A stretch of 64,000 bases of DNA, taken from Jatrophihabitans_A sp035248685. GTDB taxonomy: Bacteria; Actinomycetota; Actinomycetes; Mycobacteriales; Jatrophihabitantaceae. Positions 9,086 to 16,753 of the stretch are shown here, one piece after another. The stretch spans positions 1 through 64,000 of the forward strand of contig DATFHF010000081.1 in the NCBI GenBank assembly GCA_035248685.1, in the 5' to 3' direction. Under the pieces are notes generated by a model. The model was given only the letters and a program-made list of their open reading frames with translations. It was not told where the DNA came from and made no database searches. Every line of letters begins with the position of its first letter. Within the stretch, counting starts at the first letter, position 1. The position numbers were made by a program, and so were the translations under genes.

Positions 9086-9826
9086 ATGCGGTTCTCAGAG
9101 GCGTTCAACATCCAGCGAGGCTCATATGACGACTGGTTTGATCCACATTTGTCTGTCGACACAAAACTGTTTATCGATCCGCTGCTCATGCTGCACGACG
9201 GCGGCGCATGGGCAGCGGCTCACGCTGAACTCATCGCTCACTTCGTCAGCTGCTATCGATTCGTGTCGAAGGCGACGTCACCCCAGAGCGTCTCGGGTCG
9301 GGCAGCACGGCGCATGCTCACTTTTCCCGAACCTGGCGAGTTCTGTCTCGGCTATACGGGTCAAGGAACCCGAGGTGCCGGGTCGGGGAACCGCATTGCT
9401 GAACAGATGGTGGATGGCATCGCAGTAGCAATCGCTGCCGGACTCGCCGTGCCAGAACACATCGAAGAGATTGGGATCCTTAACCTAGGCATCGGGCCAG
9501 ACCGCATCTCGGACGCAGTCTGCAACGTACTCAAGTGTCGCTTCGTCGATTACACACAGCAGGTTGCGTCCCGGCATGGCATCGCATTGACACGGCACAA
9601 GCTCCGGCATTCCCGAGTCTTCGTCGACGACGCACGATGGATGGATGACGAAGTAAACCTTCCGACAAACCCGGTCAACGGCAGCCCGGTATTGCTAGTC
9701 CCCGAACGGTTCCTCGACCAACTTCCCGAACTCAATGCAGACAACTGGTTGACTCGTCGTTCAACGCCGACATCCGCGACCAGCTCAACCTCAGGATCGG
9801 CCAGCGTGTGGCGAAGGAAGACATAG
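9086..9826 (+). CDS. N-terminal part of a frameshifted island-encoded protein, unknown function
   Basis: 246 residues as it stands. The real protein-like part ends near 9748 (NADNW); beyond that the frame turns into low-complexity S/T/R sequence. Reading on in the -1 frame gives VDSSFNADIRDQLNLRIGQRVAKED and runs without a stop into the next reading frame, so both were probably one ~477-residue protein. Recognisable phrases are KLFIDPLLML, LTFPEPGEFCLGYT, GIGPDRISDAV, VDYTQQV and VLLVPERFL; I have no named family for them. AAGGA sits 8 nt before the ATG. Base composition is clearly less GC-rich than the flanks, suggesting transfer. Confidence 0.6.
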   Translation: MRFSEAFNIQRGSYDDWFDPHLSVDTKLFIDPLLMLHDGGAWAAAHAELIAHFVSCYRFVSKATSPQSVSGRAARRMLTFPEPGEFCLGYTGQGTRGAGSGNRIAEQMVDGIAVAIAAGLAVPEHIEEIGILNLGIGPDRISDAVCNVLKCRFVDYTQQVASRHGIALTRHKLRHSRVFVDDARWMDDEVNLPTNPVNGSPVLLVPERFLDQLPELNADNWLTRRSTPTSATSSTSGSASVWRRKT

Positions 9827-10518
9827 TCGAAGCAGCTCGGAAGCATCCAGATCGTGTTCGCGAGTGGGCGCGGCAGCAGACCAGCAGAACGGATCTCTTC
9901 GGGTACAACTTTGCCGAGGACCCGACTGGTGTTGTTAGCTGGGATAAGGCACCGGTTGACTACGCCAAGAGTCATCCACTCCGAGGTATCCAGACGCCCG
10001 TGAGTCAAGCCGACCTACTGCTCCTGATTGAAAGGGTAGTCAGCAGCTTCAAGCACTTCGTCGAAGACCAACGGGGTTGGTCGCTCTTGTGGAACCAGGA
10101 TGGCAGTGAGAAACCAGAGGAAGCCGTCCAGCTCGTTTTCCTCGGCATGGCTCAGCACTACCTCCGGCTCTTCAACGTGGAGATTGACAGGGAAGTCGAT
10201 CTCGGACGAGGGCCGGTCGACTTCAAGGCCTCATCCGGAACCGCAATGCGCGTACTTATCGAGGCGAAGAAAGCGCATAACGGCAAGTTCTGGCACGGTA
10301 TTCAGACGCAGCTGCCCAGTTACCTGAAATCGGACGATTGCGAACATGGCTGGTACGTAGCGATCCGGTATCGCAACAACAAAGCATCGCAAACTCGCAT
10401 GAACGAGTTGCCCGCGATCGTCTCCAAGGTGGCTGATGGCACTGGGACAAATCTGCGGTACTCGGCGGTCGACGGTCGCCCTAAAGAGTCAGCGTCTAAT
10501 CAGGCGGCATACGGATAG
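9808..10518 (+). CDS. C-terminal part of the frameshifted protein, with PD-(D/E)XK-like nuclease motif
   Basis: 236 residues if translation starts at GTG 9808, which overlaps the preceding frame by 19 nt. A helical region is followed by GRGPVDFKAS and VLIEAKKAHN. The Asp at 10219-10221 and the E-x-K at 10261-10269 match the spacing of a PD-(D/E)XK nuclease core (beta-strand, D, ~13 residues, ExK). This suggests a restriction-endonuclease-like fold; the assignment rests on motif reading only. There is no good ribosome-binding site at 9808, which supports this being the back half of the 9086 gene. Same low-GC composition as its neighbours. Confidence 0.6.
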   Translation: MAKEDIVEAARKHPDRVREWARQQTSRTDLFGYNFAEDPTGVVSWDKAPVDYAKSHPLRGIQTPVSQADLLLLIERVVSSFKHFVEDQRGWSLLWNQDGSEKPEEAVQLVFLGMAQHYLRLFNVEIDREVDLGRGPVDFKASSGTAMRVLIEAKKAHNGKFWHGIQTQLPSYLKSDDCEHGWYVAIRYRNNKASQTRMNELPAIVSKVADGTGTNLRYSAVDGRPKESASNQAAYG

Positions 10519-10591
10519 TGGCGAAAGTCGGCAGATTGACAACTTGGACACAGGTGGGCCGGACGGATCGCCTCGTCGTTACGCTGCTCGG

Positions 10592-11101
10592 GTGCGGATT
10601 CCGGTCTTTGTCTCTTCACCTACGCACCTCAGTGGTGCCCAGGAGGCGTCGCGAGATACGATCATGAAGGTTCTCGACTCGCTCGGCCTTGAACCGCGCG
10701 CCCTTGGCCGCCGCGAGTACCCGAGCGATTACCCACTTCGAGAGGTAGCAGTGATCGCGCGCCACTGCTCGGGCGGGATGATTCTCGGCTTCGAGCAATT
10801 CCGGAGCCTGAACGGTGTGAAGAACCCAGGGACGAGTCGAGAGCACGGGGTTTCGGAGCCCACGGCCTTTCCAACGCCCTGGAACCAGCTGGAAGCTGGG
10901 ATCTTGTTTGGTCTCCGGTTGCCGCTTGTCATCTTCCGCGAACCGGGCATCACTGGCGGGGTTTTCGACAACGGTGTCACGGATGTATTCCTCCAAGGCA
11001 TGCCACCGGCCAAGCCCTCGCGTCTCCAGATGGAGGAGCTTCGCGAAGTGCTGCTGCGATGGCATGGACGTGTTCAAGAGCATTACTACCGGCTTGATTG
11101 A
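10592..11101 (+). CDS. small TIR / nucleoside-deoxyribosyltransferase-like protein (inferred)
   Basis: About 169 residues from the GTG at 10592. It opens with a hydrophobic strand and loop (RIPVFVSSPTHLSGAQ) and an alpha/beta pattern. It then has FPTPWNQLEAGILFGLRLPLVIF, where the Glu in a W-N-x-L-E-A-G context followed by G-L-R-x-P-L resembles the catalytic Glu region of TIR NADases and nucleoside deoxyribosyltransferases. This fold call is inference. No clear ribosome-binding site precedes 10592; an in-frame start further upstream (10436) would overlap the preceding gene. It lies 73 nt after the nuclease-like gene, same strand and composition, so the two probably work together. Confidence 0.6.
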   Translation: MRIPVFVSSPTHLSGAQEASRDTIMKVLDSLGLEPRALGRREYPSDYPLREVAVIARHCSGGMILGFEQFRSLNGVKNPGTSREHGVSEPTAFPTPWNQLEAGILFGLRLPLVIFREPGITGGVFDNGVTDVFLQGMPPAKPSRLQMEELREVLLRWHGRVQEHYYRLD

Positions 11102-11105
11102 GACG

Positions 11106-11234
11106 ATGCGTCGGCGCTACAGGGCGCGAGTCGGGGTCGGGCTAGTCGAGTTCATCGAAATGATGGCCGGCCTGTTCCATCTCTGGGCGACCAACTCGTC
11201 TAAGCCCGCTGCCACGTCGGCAGAGGTCGGCTGA
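11106..11234 (+). CDS. possible 42-residue ORF at the end of the island
   Basis: ATG 4 nt after the preceding stop. The peptide has a basic start (MRRRYRARVG), a hydrophobic stretch (VEFIEMMAGLFHLW) and a polar tail. No convincing ribosome-binding site and no recognised family. Could be a small membrane-active protein or a chance ORF; listed only because of its tight coupling to the TIR-like gene. Confidence 0.25.
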   Translation: MRRRYRARVGVGLVEFIEMMAGLFHLWATNSSKPAATSAEVG

Positions 11235-11276
11235 CCGTTCGGCGGGCACGGAACGAGTGGAGGAAGGCGGTAGCCG

Positions 11277-11714
11277 GTGACCACGCTGGAGGAAGCGGTA
11301 GCGCTGACGCGGGACGAGCACGGGCTGGCGGTGGTGGCCACACTGCGGGCCGATGCCAGCATCCAGGCCTCGATCGTCAATGTCGGGCTGCTGCCGCATC
11401 CGGCGACCCAAGAACCGGTGCTCGGCTTCGTGACCTACGGTCCGGTCAAGCTGGCGAACCTGCGGGAACGTCCGCAGCTGGCGGTGACCTTCCGAAGCGG
11501 CTGGCAGTGGGCGACGGTGGAAGGACAAGCCGAGCTGGCCGGCCCGGACGATCCACGACCGTGGCTCGAAGACCTGCCACAGCTCTTAAGGGAAATCTTT
11601 CAGGCGGCAGGCGGTACTCATGACGACTGGGACGAATACGATCGGGTGATGGCCGAGGATCGGCGAGCGGCGGTGCTGATCAAGCCGGCCAGGGTGTACA
11701 GCAACCGCAGCTAG
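11277..11714 (+). CDS. PPOX-class F420-dependent oxidoreductase-like protein
   Basis: A 145-residue split-beta-barrel protein of the pyridoxamine-phosphate-oxidase-like superfamily, close in layout to actinobacterial F420-binding (Rv1155-type) members. Features are the strand GLAVVATLRADASIQASIVNV, then VKLANLRERPQLAVTFRSGWQWATVEG, and the end AAVLIKPARVYSNR. Likely a cytoplasmic deazaflavin- or flavin-dependent reductase of unknown substrate. A strong GGAGGAAGG lies upstream of the GTG start. It marks the return to high GC after the island. Confidence 0.88.
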   Translation: MTTLEEAVALTRDEHGLAVVATLRADASIQASIVNVGLLPHPATQEPVLGFVTYGPVKLANLRERPQLAVTFRSGWQWATVEGQAELAGPDDPRPWLEDLPQLLREIFQAAGGTHDDWDEYDRVMAEDRRAAVLIKPARVYSNRS

Positions 11715-11744
11715 CCGGAGCAAAGAATCCGAGGGGTGGACTCG

Positions 11745-12263
11745 ATGACGATCGTGACACCGGTACGTCCGGCACCAAGCGCACCAGCGCCCGAGCGCAA
11801 GAGCCTGCGCGACCGGCTGGCCGAGCGGCGGATGCTGATTCGCCGGGATCGGCTCACCGCCCGCCTGATCGAGTTGCACAACATCGCCGCGCTCGCCGAA
11901 CGGGCGCGAATGGTGGTCGAAACCGGCTGGCTGCAACGCGACTGGTACCGCTACCAGGGCCCGAACGAACCGATAACCGGCGCCTGCCTGGTCGGTGCGA
12001 TCGTGCACGCGGGCGGCGGTCCGAAGGCGTTCACCTCCCATCTGGTGCAGCGGACCCTGGACCTGACTTGGAACACCCTCTACGGCGTGGACGGCGACAG
12101 CTTGGCCTGGTGCCCGCCGCCCGCGGTGCGGATCAACCACGCGCGTGACCTGACCAGGTGGAACGACCACCCGTCCCGCACCCGCAGCGAGGTTGTCGAT
12201 CTGCTCAGCGCTACCCAGGCCGAGGCCGGCCGGCTGAGCGACCTGATCCGGTCCTCGATGTGA
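11745..12263 (+). CDS. DUF6197-like protein
   Basis: A 172-residue protein. After a Pro/Ala and Arg-rich N-terminus it has the pattern of the DUF6197 family: ACLVGAIVHA in the middle and ARDLTRWNDHPSRTRSEVVDLL near the C-terminus. Function unknown. GAGGGG at 11731-11736 is placed 8 nt before the ATG at 11745; a GTG at 11736 overlaps that site and is therefore not the start. Confidence 0.7.
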   Translation: MTIVTPVRPAPSAPAPERKSLRDRLAERRMLIRRDRLTARLIELHNIAALAERARMVVETGWLQRDWYRYQGPNEPITGACLVGAIVHAGGGPKAFTSHLVQRTLDLTWNTLYGVDGDSLAWCPPPAVRINHARDLTRWNDHPSRTRSEVVDLLSATQAEAGRLSDLIRSSM

Positions 12264-12604
12264 TGGCGATGTGTCCCCGGTTTTGTGCGTCATGACCGGC
12301 AAAATGCGGGACACATCAGCCGGCGGAGTTAGCCGCCGACAGCAAAGCTGGTGATCGCCGCGGCGGCCATAGCGCCTTGGTCACAGCCACCTTCTCTTAC
12401 CGGCGGCGTGGAACGGCGTCTTCGCCCCAAGCTGCGCTGTCGTGCTGCCTATGCCTTATCGGCCGCCAGGCCGCTCAGGACCAGTACCGGCGCCCGCCGA
12501 TTTCGCTGCCCCGAAGCCCAGGCGAGGTTTCAGCACATCGCACCCGACCATTAGCATCGGGCAAAACACCGCAGTTCGCTCTCGACACTCCGAAAGGTTG
12601 CTTC
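12264..12604. other. 341-bp gap without a gene
   Basis: The first 50 bp hold a palindromic repeat (listed separately). The remainder up to the protease start should contain its promoter, but I cannot pick out a convincing -35/-10 pair. Only an AAAGG ribosome-binding site at the 3' end is clear. Confidence 0.5.
12268..12317. repeat. palindromic intergenic repeat, family A copy 1
   Basis: Outer arms GATGTGTCCCCG (12268-12279) and CGGGACACATC (12307-12317) are inverted with a single-base bulge, enclosing TGTGCGTCATGACCGGC. Closely related sequence recurs at 32209-32312. It lies just after the DUF6197-like gene and may also act as a terminator hairpin. Confidence 0.7.
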
Positions 12605-13381
12605 ATGCGCGCTCGCACGATGTCCCTCTGGCTGTCGACCCTCATCGCGGTGGCTATCACCGCGATCGGCCTGACTGCGAGCCCCGCATCGGCAGTCGCG
12701 CACGGTACTCCTGCCTCGCCCGGCCAGGATCCGTTCGCAGTCAAGTTGACCATGACGCATATCCCGCGTCCGGACGGCACCTTTTACGACAGCGCCTGCT
12801 CCGGCGCGCTGATCTCGCCGACCTGGATCGTCACGGCCGGGCACTGCTTCCATGACGTGAACCGCAACCCGGTCAGCGGGGCGACGCCGTATGCCACCAC
12901 CGCCACCCTCAACACCGTGAACGTCACCCAGTCAGCCGGCGAGGTCCGTACCGTCACCTGGGTCGAGCAGGCCGGCAGCGCCGACATCGCGGTGGCCAGG
13001 CTGTCCGCGCCGGTCACCGACGTGCAGCCGCTCGGACTGAGCAAGGTCAAGCCCAGCACCGGTTCGCTGCTGACGCTGGCCGGCTGGGGAGCCACCTCCA
13101 GCGTCAACCCGACGCCGTCCAATCAGCTGTTCCTCGGCACCGTCAAGATCAGCAGCGTCCGCTCCAGCACCGTCAACGTCGTCGGCTACGCGCCCTACAA
13201 GGACACCAGCGCCTGCCTGTACGACTCCGGCGCGCCGTATTTCAGCACCCGGACCGGGGCGCCGCTGCTGGTGTCGGTCGAGAGCAGCGGCCCGGACTGC
13301 CCGCACACCGGGGCCGAAACCACAGCGCGGGTGGACAACGTCGTCAGTTGGATCAAGACCGTCGTCACCGACCTCCCCTAA
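12605..13381 (+). CDS. secreted trypsin-like serine protease (S1 family)
   Basis: A 258-residue chymotrypsin-fold protease with a Sec signal peptide (hydrophobic core TLIAVAITAIGLTA, cleavage expected after ASA at residue 30). The triad is His80 in VTAGHC, Asp127 in SADIAVARL and Ser208 in YDSGAP; the usual GDSGGP motif is therefore degenerate (Gly to Ala after the Ser). The ATG at 12605, preceded by GAAAGG, begins exactly at the signal peptide. Extracellular proteolysis is likely; substrate unknown. Confidence 0.9.
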   Translation: MRARTMSLWLSTLIAVAITAIGLTASPASAVAHGTPASPGQDPFAVKLTMTHIPRPDGTFYDSACSGALISPTWIVTAGHCFHDVNRNPVSGATPYATTATLNTVNVTQSAGEVRTVTWVEQAGSADIAVARLSAPVTDVQPLGLSKVKPSTGSLLTLAGWGATSSVNPTPSNQLFLGTVKISSVRSSTVNVVGYAPYKDTSACLYDSGAPYFSTRTGAPLLVSVESSGPDCPHTGAETTARVDNVVSWIKTVVTDLP

Positions 13382-13387
13382 CCAATC

Positions 13388-13810
13388 GTGACGGGACGAG
13401 CTCGGGCGGCGCGGCTCGAGGACGTGCACCGGCTGGCATCGGCCATGCCGCATGTCACCGTCCTGCACGGACCATCAGGCAACCCGGTGTATCAGGTCGG
13501 CGGCCGGTCGTTCATCTTCTTCCGCAACCCGCGGCCCGACGCGGCCGACCCCGAAACGGGGGAGCGGTATCGCGACGTGATCATGTTCTGGGTCCCGTCC
13601 GAGGCAGACAAGCATGCGCTGATAGCCGACGACGCCACGCCGTTCTTCAGCACTCCGCGCTTCGACGGGCACCCGTCCGTCCTGGTACGCGGCGAACACC
13701 TCAGCCGGCTGACCATCATCGAACTGACCGAACTGGTGCAGGATGCCTGGCTGGCCCGGGCGTCGAACCGGCGAGCCGCCGCCTGGCTTGCCGCGAACGG
13801 CCTCGGCTAA
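13388..13810 (+). CDS. MmcQ/YjbR family protein
   Basis: A 140-residue protein with the YjbR-type pattern: AMPHVTVLHGPSGNPVYQVGGRSFIFFRN, a middle FDGHPSVLVRGEHL, and a C-terminal helix ending WLARASNRRAAAWLA. The family has a CyaY-like fold and is often annotated as DNA-binding, but a molecular role is not established. GTG start 6 nt after the protease stop, so possibly co-transcribed with it. Confidence 0.85.
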   Translation: MTGRARAARLEDVHRLASAMPHVTVLHGPSGNPVYQVGGRSFIFFRNPRPDAADPETGERYRDVIMFWVPSEADKHALIADDATPFFSTPRFDGHPSVLVRGEHLSRLTIIELTELVQDAWLARASNRRAAAWLAANGLG

Positions 13811-13819
13811 AGCAGCCGG

Positions 13820-14125
13820 CTACGGCAGCCGCCGACCCAACCAGCGCAGTGGACGGGCGAACGGACCGGCCTGATGCCAGCCCCGCCGCACCACGGCGAC
13901 CCGAGCCTGCCGGACCAACCCGCGCAGCCGCACCCCGACGCCGACCCGATCCCGGTCCTCGATGTCACGCGCCCAGGTTTTCAACGAGTACGCACAACGG
14001 ATGCAGACCGCGACCTCGGGGTGATTGCCGAGGTGCACCAGTCGATCCAGCGGCTCGATCCGTCCGCAGCACCAGCACTCCGGACGCGGCGCGTCGGCGT
14101 CCTCGACAGCGGTCACCGCGGTCAC
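13820..14125 (-). CDS. small Cys-rich (zinc-ribbon-like) protein
   Basis: About 101 residues. Two CxxC-like pairs, ECWCCGR and VCIRCAY, are separated by ~25 residues containing LVHLGNHPEVAVC, and probably bind one zinc ion. A basic, Arg-rich C-terminal half follows. The arrangement is common in actinobacterial proteins of unknown function. The GTG at 14125 is the simplest start; the region upstream in frame belongs to the NRDE gene on the same strand, 7 nt away. Confidence 0.6.
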   Translation of the reverse strand: MTAVTAVEDADAPRPECWCCGRIEPLDRLVHLGNHPEVAVCIRCAYSLKTWARDIEDRDRVGVGVRLRGLVRQARVAVVRRGWHQAGPFARPLRWLGRRLP

Positions 14126-14132
14126 AACAGCA

Positions 14133-14885
14133 TTATGCGCGCGGACCGGCCAGCACGTCGTCGGCCGTCCAGCGCTGCACCGTCCAGGGTCGACCGTCGG
14201 CAGGCGTCCGGACGTAATCCAGCCGCAGCGCGCCCGGTCGGCTGGCGATGAACTGGCCGAAGACCGTCTCGAAGGTGTCCGTCCCGATCGGAATTCGTAC
14301 CAGCAGGTCCAGCGGATCGGCACTGGGCTCGGACTCGCGCACAATCGCCAGCCAGTCCGACCAGGCCGCCTCGGTAGGCGCGTCGTCCGCGATAAAAGCC
14401 GGCAGGACCGCGCTGGCGAACCGATCTGCCAGCGCACCATCGGCCAGGCCGCGCGGCGTGAACAGGTGGGTGCCGGAGGCGAGTTCGGCACCGGCCAAGG
14501 TGTCACCGTCGTATCGCCACCAGGCCAGCGTGCTCGGCGTCGCCAGCACCAGATTGAAGCTCGCCATCCCGGTCAATTCGATATCGGACGGCCAGTCGGC
14601 GAGCCGGCGGACTGCCAGCAGCGGTAACACCCCGCGACTCGGCGCGCCGGCCGCGGCCAGCCGCCGGTCCGGCCGGTTCAACACCACCGCGCTCACGCCG
14701 GTGGCGACGTCCACCGCGCACCAGGTGCCGCCACCCAACCGGTCACGCCCGCCCACCACCTGCGGCTGGTCCGGCCACCAGGATCCGGGCAGATCGAAGC
14801 TGCGGCTGGCCCGCTCGTCCCGCAACGCCAGCATCCGTATGCCGCCGACCTCGTCGGGCGCCCAACGGCAAACCAGCGTGCACAT
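14133..14885 (-). CDS. NRDE family protein (TANGO2-like)
   Basis: A 250-residue protein beginning Met-Cys-Thr, with the family element as LALRDERASRSF near residue 22 (LRDE in place of NRDE). The family is predicted to be an Ntn-type hydrolase with the N-terminal Cys exposed after Met removal, which is why the ATG at 14885 is preferred over the one at 14894. Later phrases VLNRPDRR, SRGVLPLLAV and PSDIELTGMASFNLVL are typical of the family. Biochemical activity is unknown. Confidence 0.85.
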   Translation of the reverse strand: MCTLVCRWAPDEVGGIRMLALRDERASRSFDLPGSWWPDQPQVVGGRDRLGGGTWCAVDVATGVSAVVLNRPDRRLAAAGAPSRGVLPLLAVRRLADWPSDIELTGMASFNLVLATPSTLAWWRYDGDTLAGAELASGTHLFTPRGLADGALADRFASAVLPAFIADDAPTEAAWSDWLAIVRESEPSADPLDLLVRIPIGTDTFETVFGQFIASRPGALRLDYVRTPADGRPWTVQRWTADDVLAGPRA

Positions 14886-14909
14886 GCAATGCACCCTAGG
14901 GGAATGCCG

Positions 14910-16091
14910 TCACGCCCACTCCAGCCAGACGTCCGCCGGCTTTCGAAAGACCAGTCCGACCGGTTCCGGCGGGCGTCCCGGTGCCAGCCGCAGCCCCGGC
15001 AATTCGGCCAGCAGCAGCCGCAGCACGATCCGGGCCTGCAACCGCGCCAGATCCATGCCCAGGCAGAAGTGTGGACCGCGAGCAAAAGCCAGCTGCCTGC
15101 GCAGGTTCGGCCGGTGTGGGTCGAACCGGTTCGGGTCGTCGAACACGGCCGGATCTCGATTGACCCCGGCGATCGACACGGTGACGGGCTCGCCCGCCTC
15201 GATATCGGCCGCGGCCAGCCGAACCGACCTGGTGGCGTACCGATCCACCACCGCGGCGGCCGGCTCCAGCCGCAGTGATTCCTCAATCGCCGCCGGGATC
15301 AGGTCCGGATCATCCAACAGCGCGGTCCACCGCCGGCGGTCGGTGAGCAGCTGCCCGACCAGGTTGGCCAGCATCCCCTCGGTGGTGTCGATGCCGCCGA
15401 ACATCAACACCGCCGCGTTAGAGACCACCTCGTCGAGGCTCAGATCGGCCGCCGCCTGTCCGAGCAGCGAACGCCCGGTCCAGACGGCACGCTGCAGCCC
15501 GACGGCATGCTGCACTTGGTCGCGCAGCGCGGCCACCGCCTCGGCTGCCGCCGGCTGCACCGGACGTCCCGCGGTGATGGCCGACACCGCCCCGACGATC
15601 GCCGCGTACCAATCCAGAACGGTGGCCGGGTCGGCGTCCGGCAGGCCCAGCGACTCGGCGAGCACGGCCACCGACAGCGGTCCGGCCAACGCGCGTCGCA
15701 ACTCTGCCCGCTGCCCCGCCTTCATGACCGCGATCAGCCGGGCTGCCTCGCCGTGGACGAAACCGGTGAACCGCTCGCGGACCTCGGCCGGTCGAAATGC
15801 CGCCGCGAACGGTGCCCGGTGCCGGCTGTGCGGCGGCCCGTCCAGCGACAGCATGCTCGGCCCGAGTACCTGAGCGGTCGAGAACCGCGGGTCGTCCACG
15901 GTGAACGTGACCGGGTCGCGCATTACCTGTTCGGCCAGGTCGTGACGGGTGACCAGCCAGCCGGACAGCGCCCCGATCCAGGAAACCGGCTCGTGCTCGC
16001 GTAGTTGGGCGAGCACCGGATGCGGGTCGGCCGTCAACCGCTCGATCGTGACGGTCGCCCCGATCGGAAACCGTTCGGCTCGCTCGGCCAT
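14910..16091 (-). CDS. cytochrome P450
   Basis: A 393-residue class I bacterial P450. The I-helix oxygen-activation motif is FGGIDTTE, the K-helix ExxR is EESLR, and the heme thiolate Cys343 lies in FARGPHFCLG. Soluble, so it would need ferredoxin and reductase partners, none of which is adjacent. Start ATG 16091 (MAERAERFPIG) lies 7 nt after the stop of the TPR-like gene on the same strand, so the two probably form one transcript. Substrate unknown. Confidence 0.94.
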   Translation of the reverse strand: MAERAERFPIGATVTIERLTADPHPVLAQLREHEPVSWIGALSGWLVTRHDLAEQVMRDPVTFTVDDPRFSTAQVLGPSMLSLDGPPHSRHRAPFAAAFRPAEVRERFTGFVHGEAARLIAVMKAGQRAELRRALAGPLSVAVLAESLGLPDADPATVLDWYAAIVGAVSAITAGRPVQPAAAEAVAALRDQVQHAVGLQRAVWTGRSLLGQAAADLSLDEVVSNAAVLMFGGIDTTEGMLANLVGQLLTDRRRWTALLDDPDLIPAAIEESLRLEPAAAVVDRYATRSVRLAAADIEAGEPVTVSIAGVNRDPAVFDDPNRFDPHRPNLRRQLAFARGPHFCLGMDLARLQARIVLRLLLAELPGLRLAPGRPPEPVGLVFRKPADVWLEWA

Positions 16092-16098
16092 GGCGCAG

Positions 16099-16563
16099 CT
16101 AGGACGGCAGCGTCGCGAGATCCTCGAGCAGATGCCGGCGCTCGCCGTCCTTGGCGATGTCCTCGGATGCCGCGTACGCCCGCTCGGTCCAGGACCGAGC
16201 CGCCTCGGTGTCGCCGGCGACCAGTGCCGCCCGGGCCATTGCCTCGTAGGCATAACCGAGATCCCAATCGCCGATGCCGTTCTCCTGGCAGATCTCCAGG
16301 CACCGTCGGGCGTGGTAGCCGGCCGGCTCGGCCCGTCCCAGCACGGTGTACACCCGCGACACCTGCCACTCGCTGCGGGCCAGGTTGTTCGCGGTGGCAC
16401 CGGATCCCTCGCTGCGCCAGTGATGGGCCGAGGCATGTGCCATGTGCAGCATCGCATCGTCCTCGGCCACCGTCCGGCTCGGCTGCTCCATCAGGTCCCA
16501 GGTCCGGTTGAACAGCTCGACGCCGAGCGCCCGATGGTTGACACCGTTGCCCGCGTTGGTCAT
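16099..16563 (-). CDS. TPR-like helical protein
   Basis: A 154-residue all-helical protein. Successive helix pairs such as EWQVSRVYTVLGRAEPAGYHARRCLEICQENG and YAYEAMARAALVAGDTEAARSW read as tetratricopeptide-like repeats, suggesting a protein-binding role. Start ATG 16563 chosen because the longer frame is Arg/Pro-rich and unconserved in style. Divergent from the sigma-factor gene, with a 190-bp shared upstream region, and upstream of the P450 in the same direction. Confidence 0.75.
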   Translation of the reverse strand: MTNAGNGVNHRALGVELFNRTWDLMEQPSRTVAEDDAMLHMAHASAHHWRSEGSGATANNLARSEWQVSRVYTVLGRAEPAGYHARRCLEICQENGIGDWDLGYAYEAMARAALVAGDTEAARSWTERAYAASEDIAKDGERRHLLEDLATLPS

Positions 16564-16699
16564 GCCCGCACACCCTTCGTCCGATCCGATTGGATGACCG
16601 GACCGGCGGCCCGGCCCGTCCGGGCAACCGTAGTGCCTGCGAAGCACCGCCGGGGAGTCTCGCCGCCCGGCCACTTATCCGGTGCAACCATGGGTGCCT

Positions 16700-16713
16700 C
16701 CAGACGTCTCTGG
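16700..16713. promoter_or_regulatory. palindrome upstream of sigma-factor gene
   Basis: CCAGACGTCTCTGG: 5-bp perfect arms with a 4-bp centre, 40 nt before the sigma gene start and in the divergent intergenic region. A possible operator or promoter element; not matched to a known regulator. Confidence 0.3.
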
Positions 16714-16753
16714 TTATAGGACCGCATCGGACGGTCCGGCCAGGAGGCGCACC

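Noticed and set aside
13388..14217. Alternative open frames on both strands over the YjbR and Cys-rich genes
   Set aside because: They give Arg/Pro-rich sequence; only the 13388-13810 (+) and 13820-14125 (-) frames show family-like patterns.
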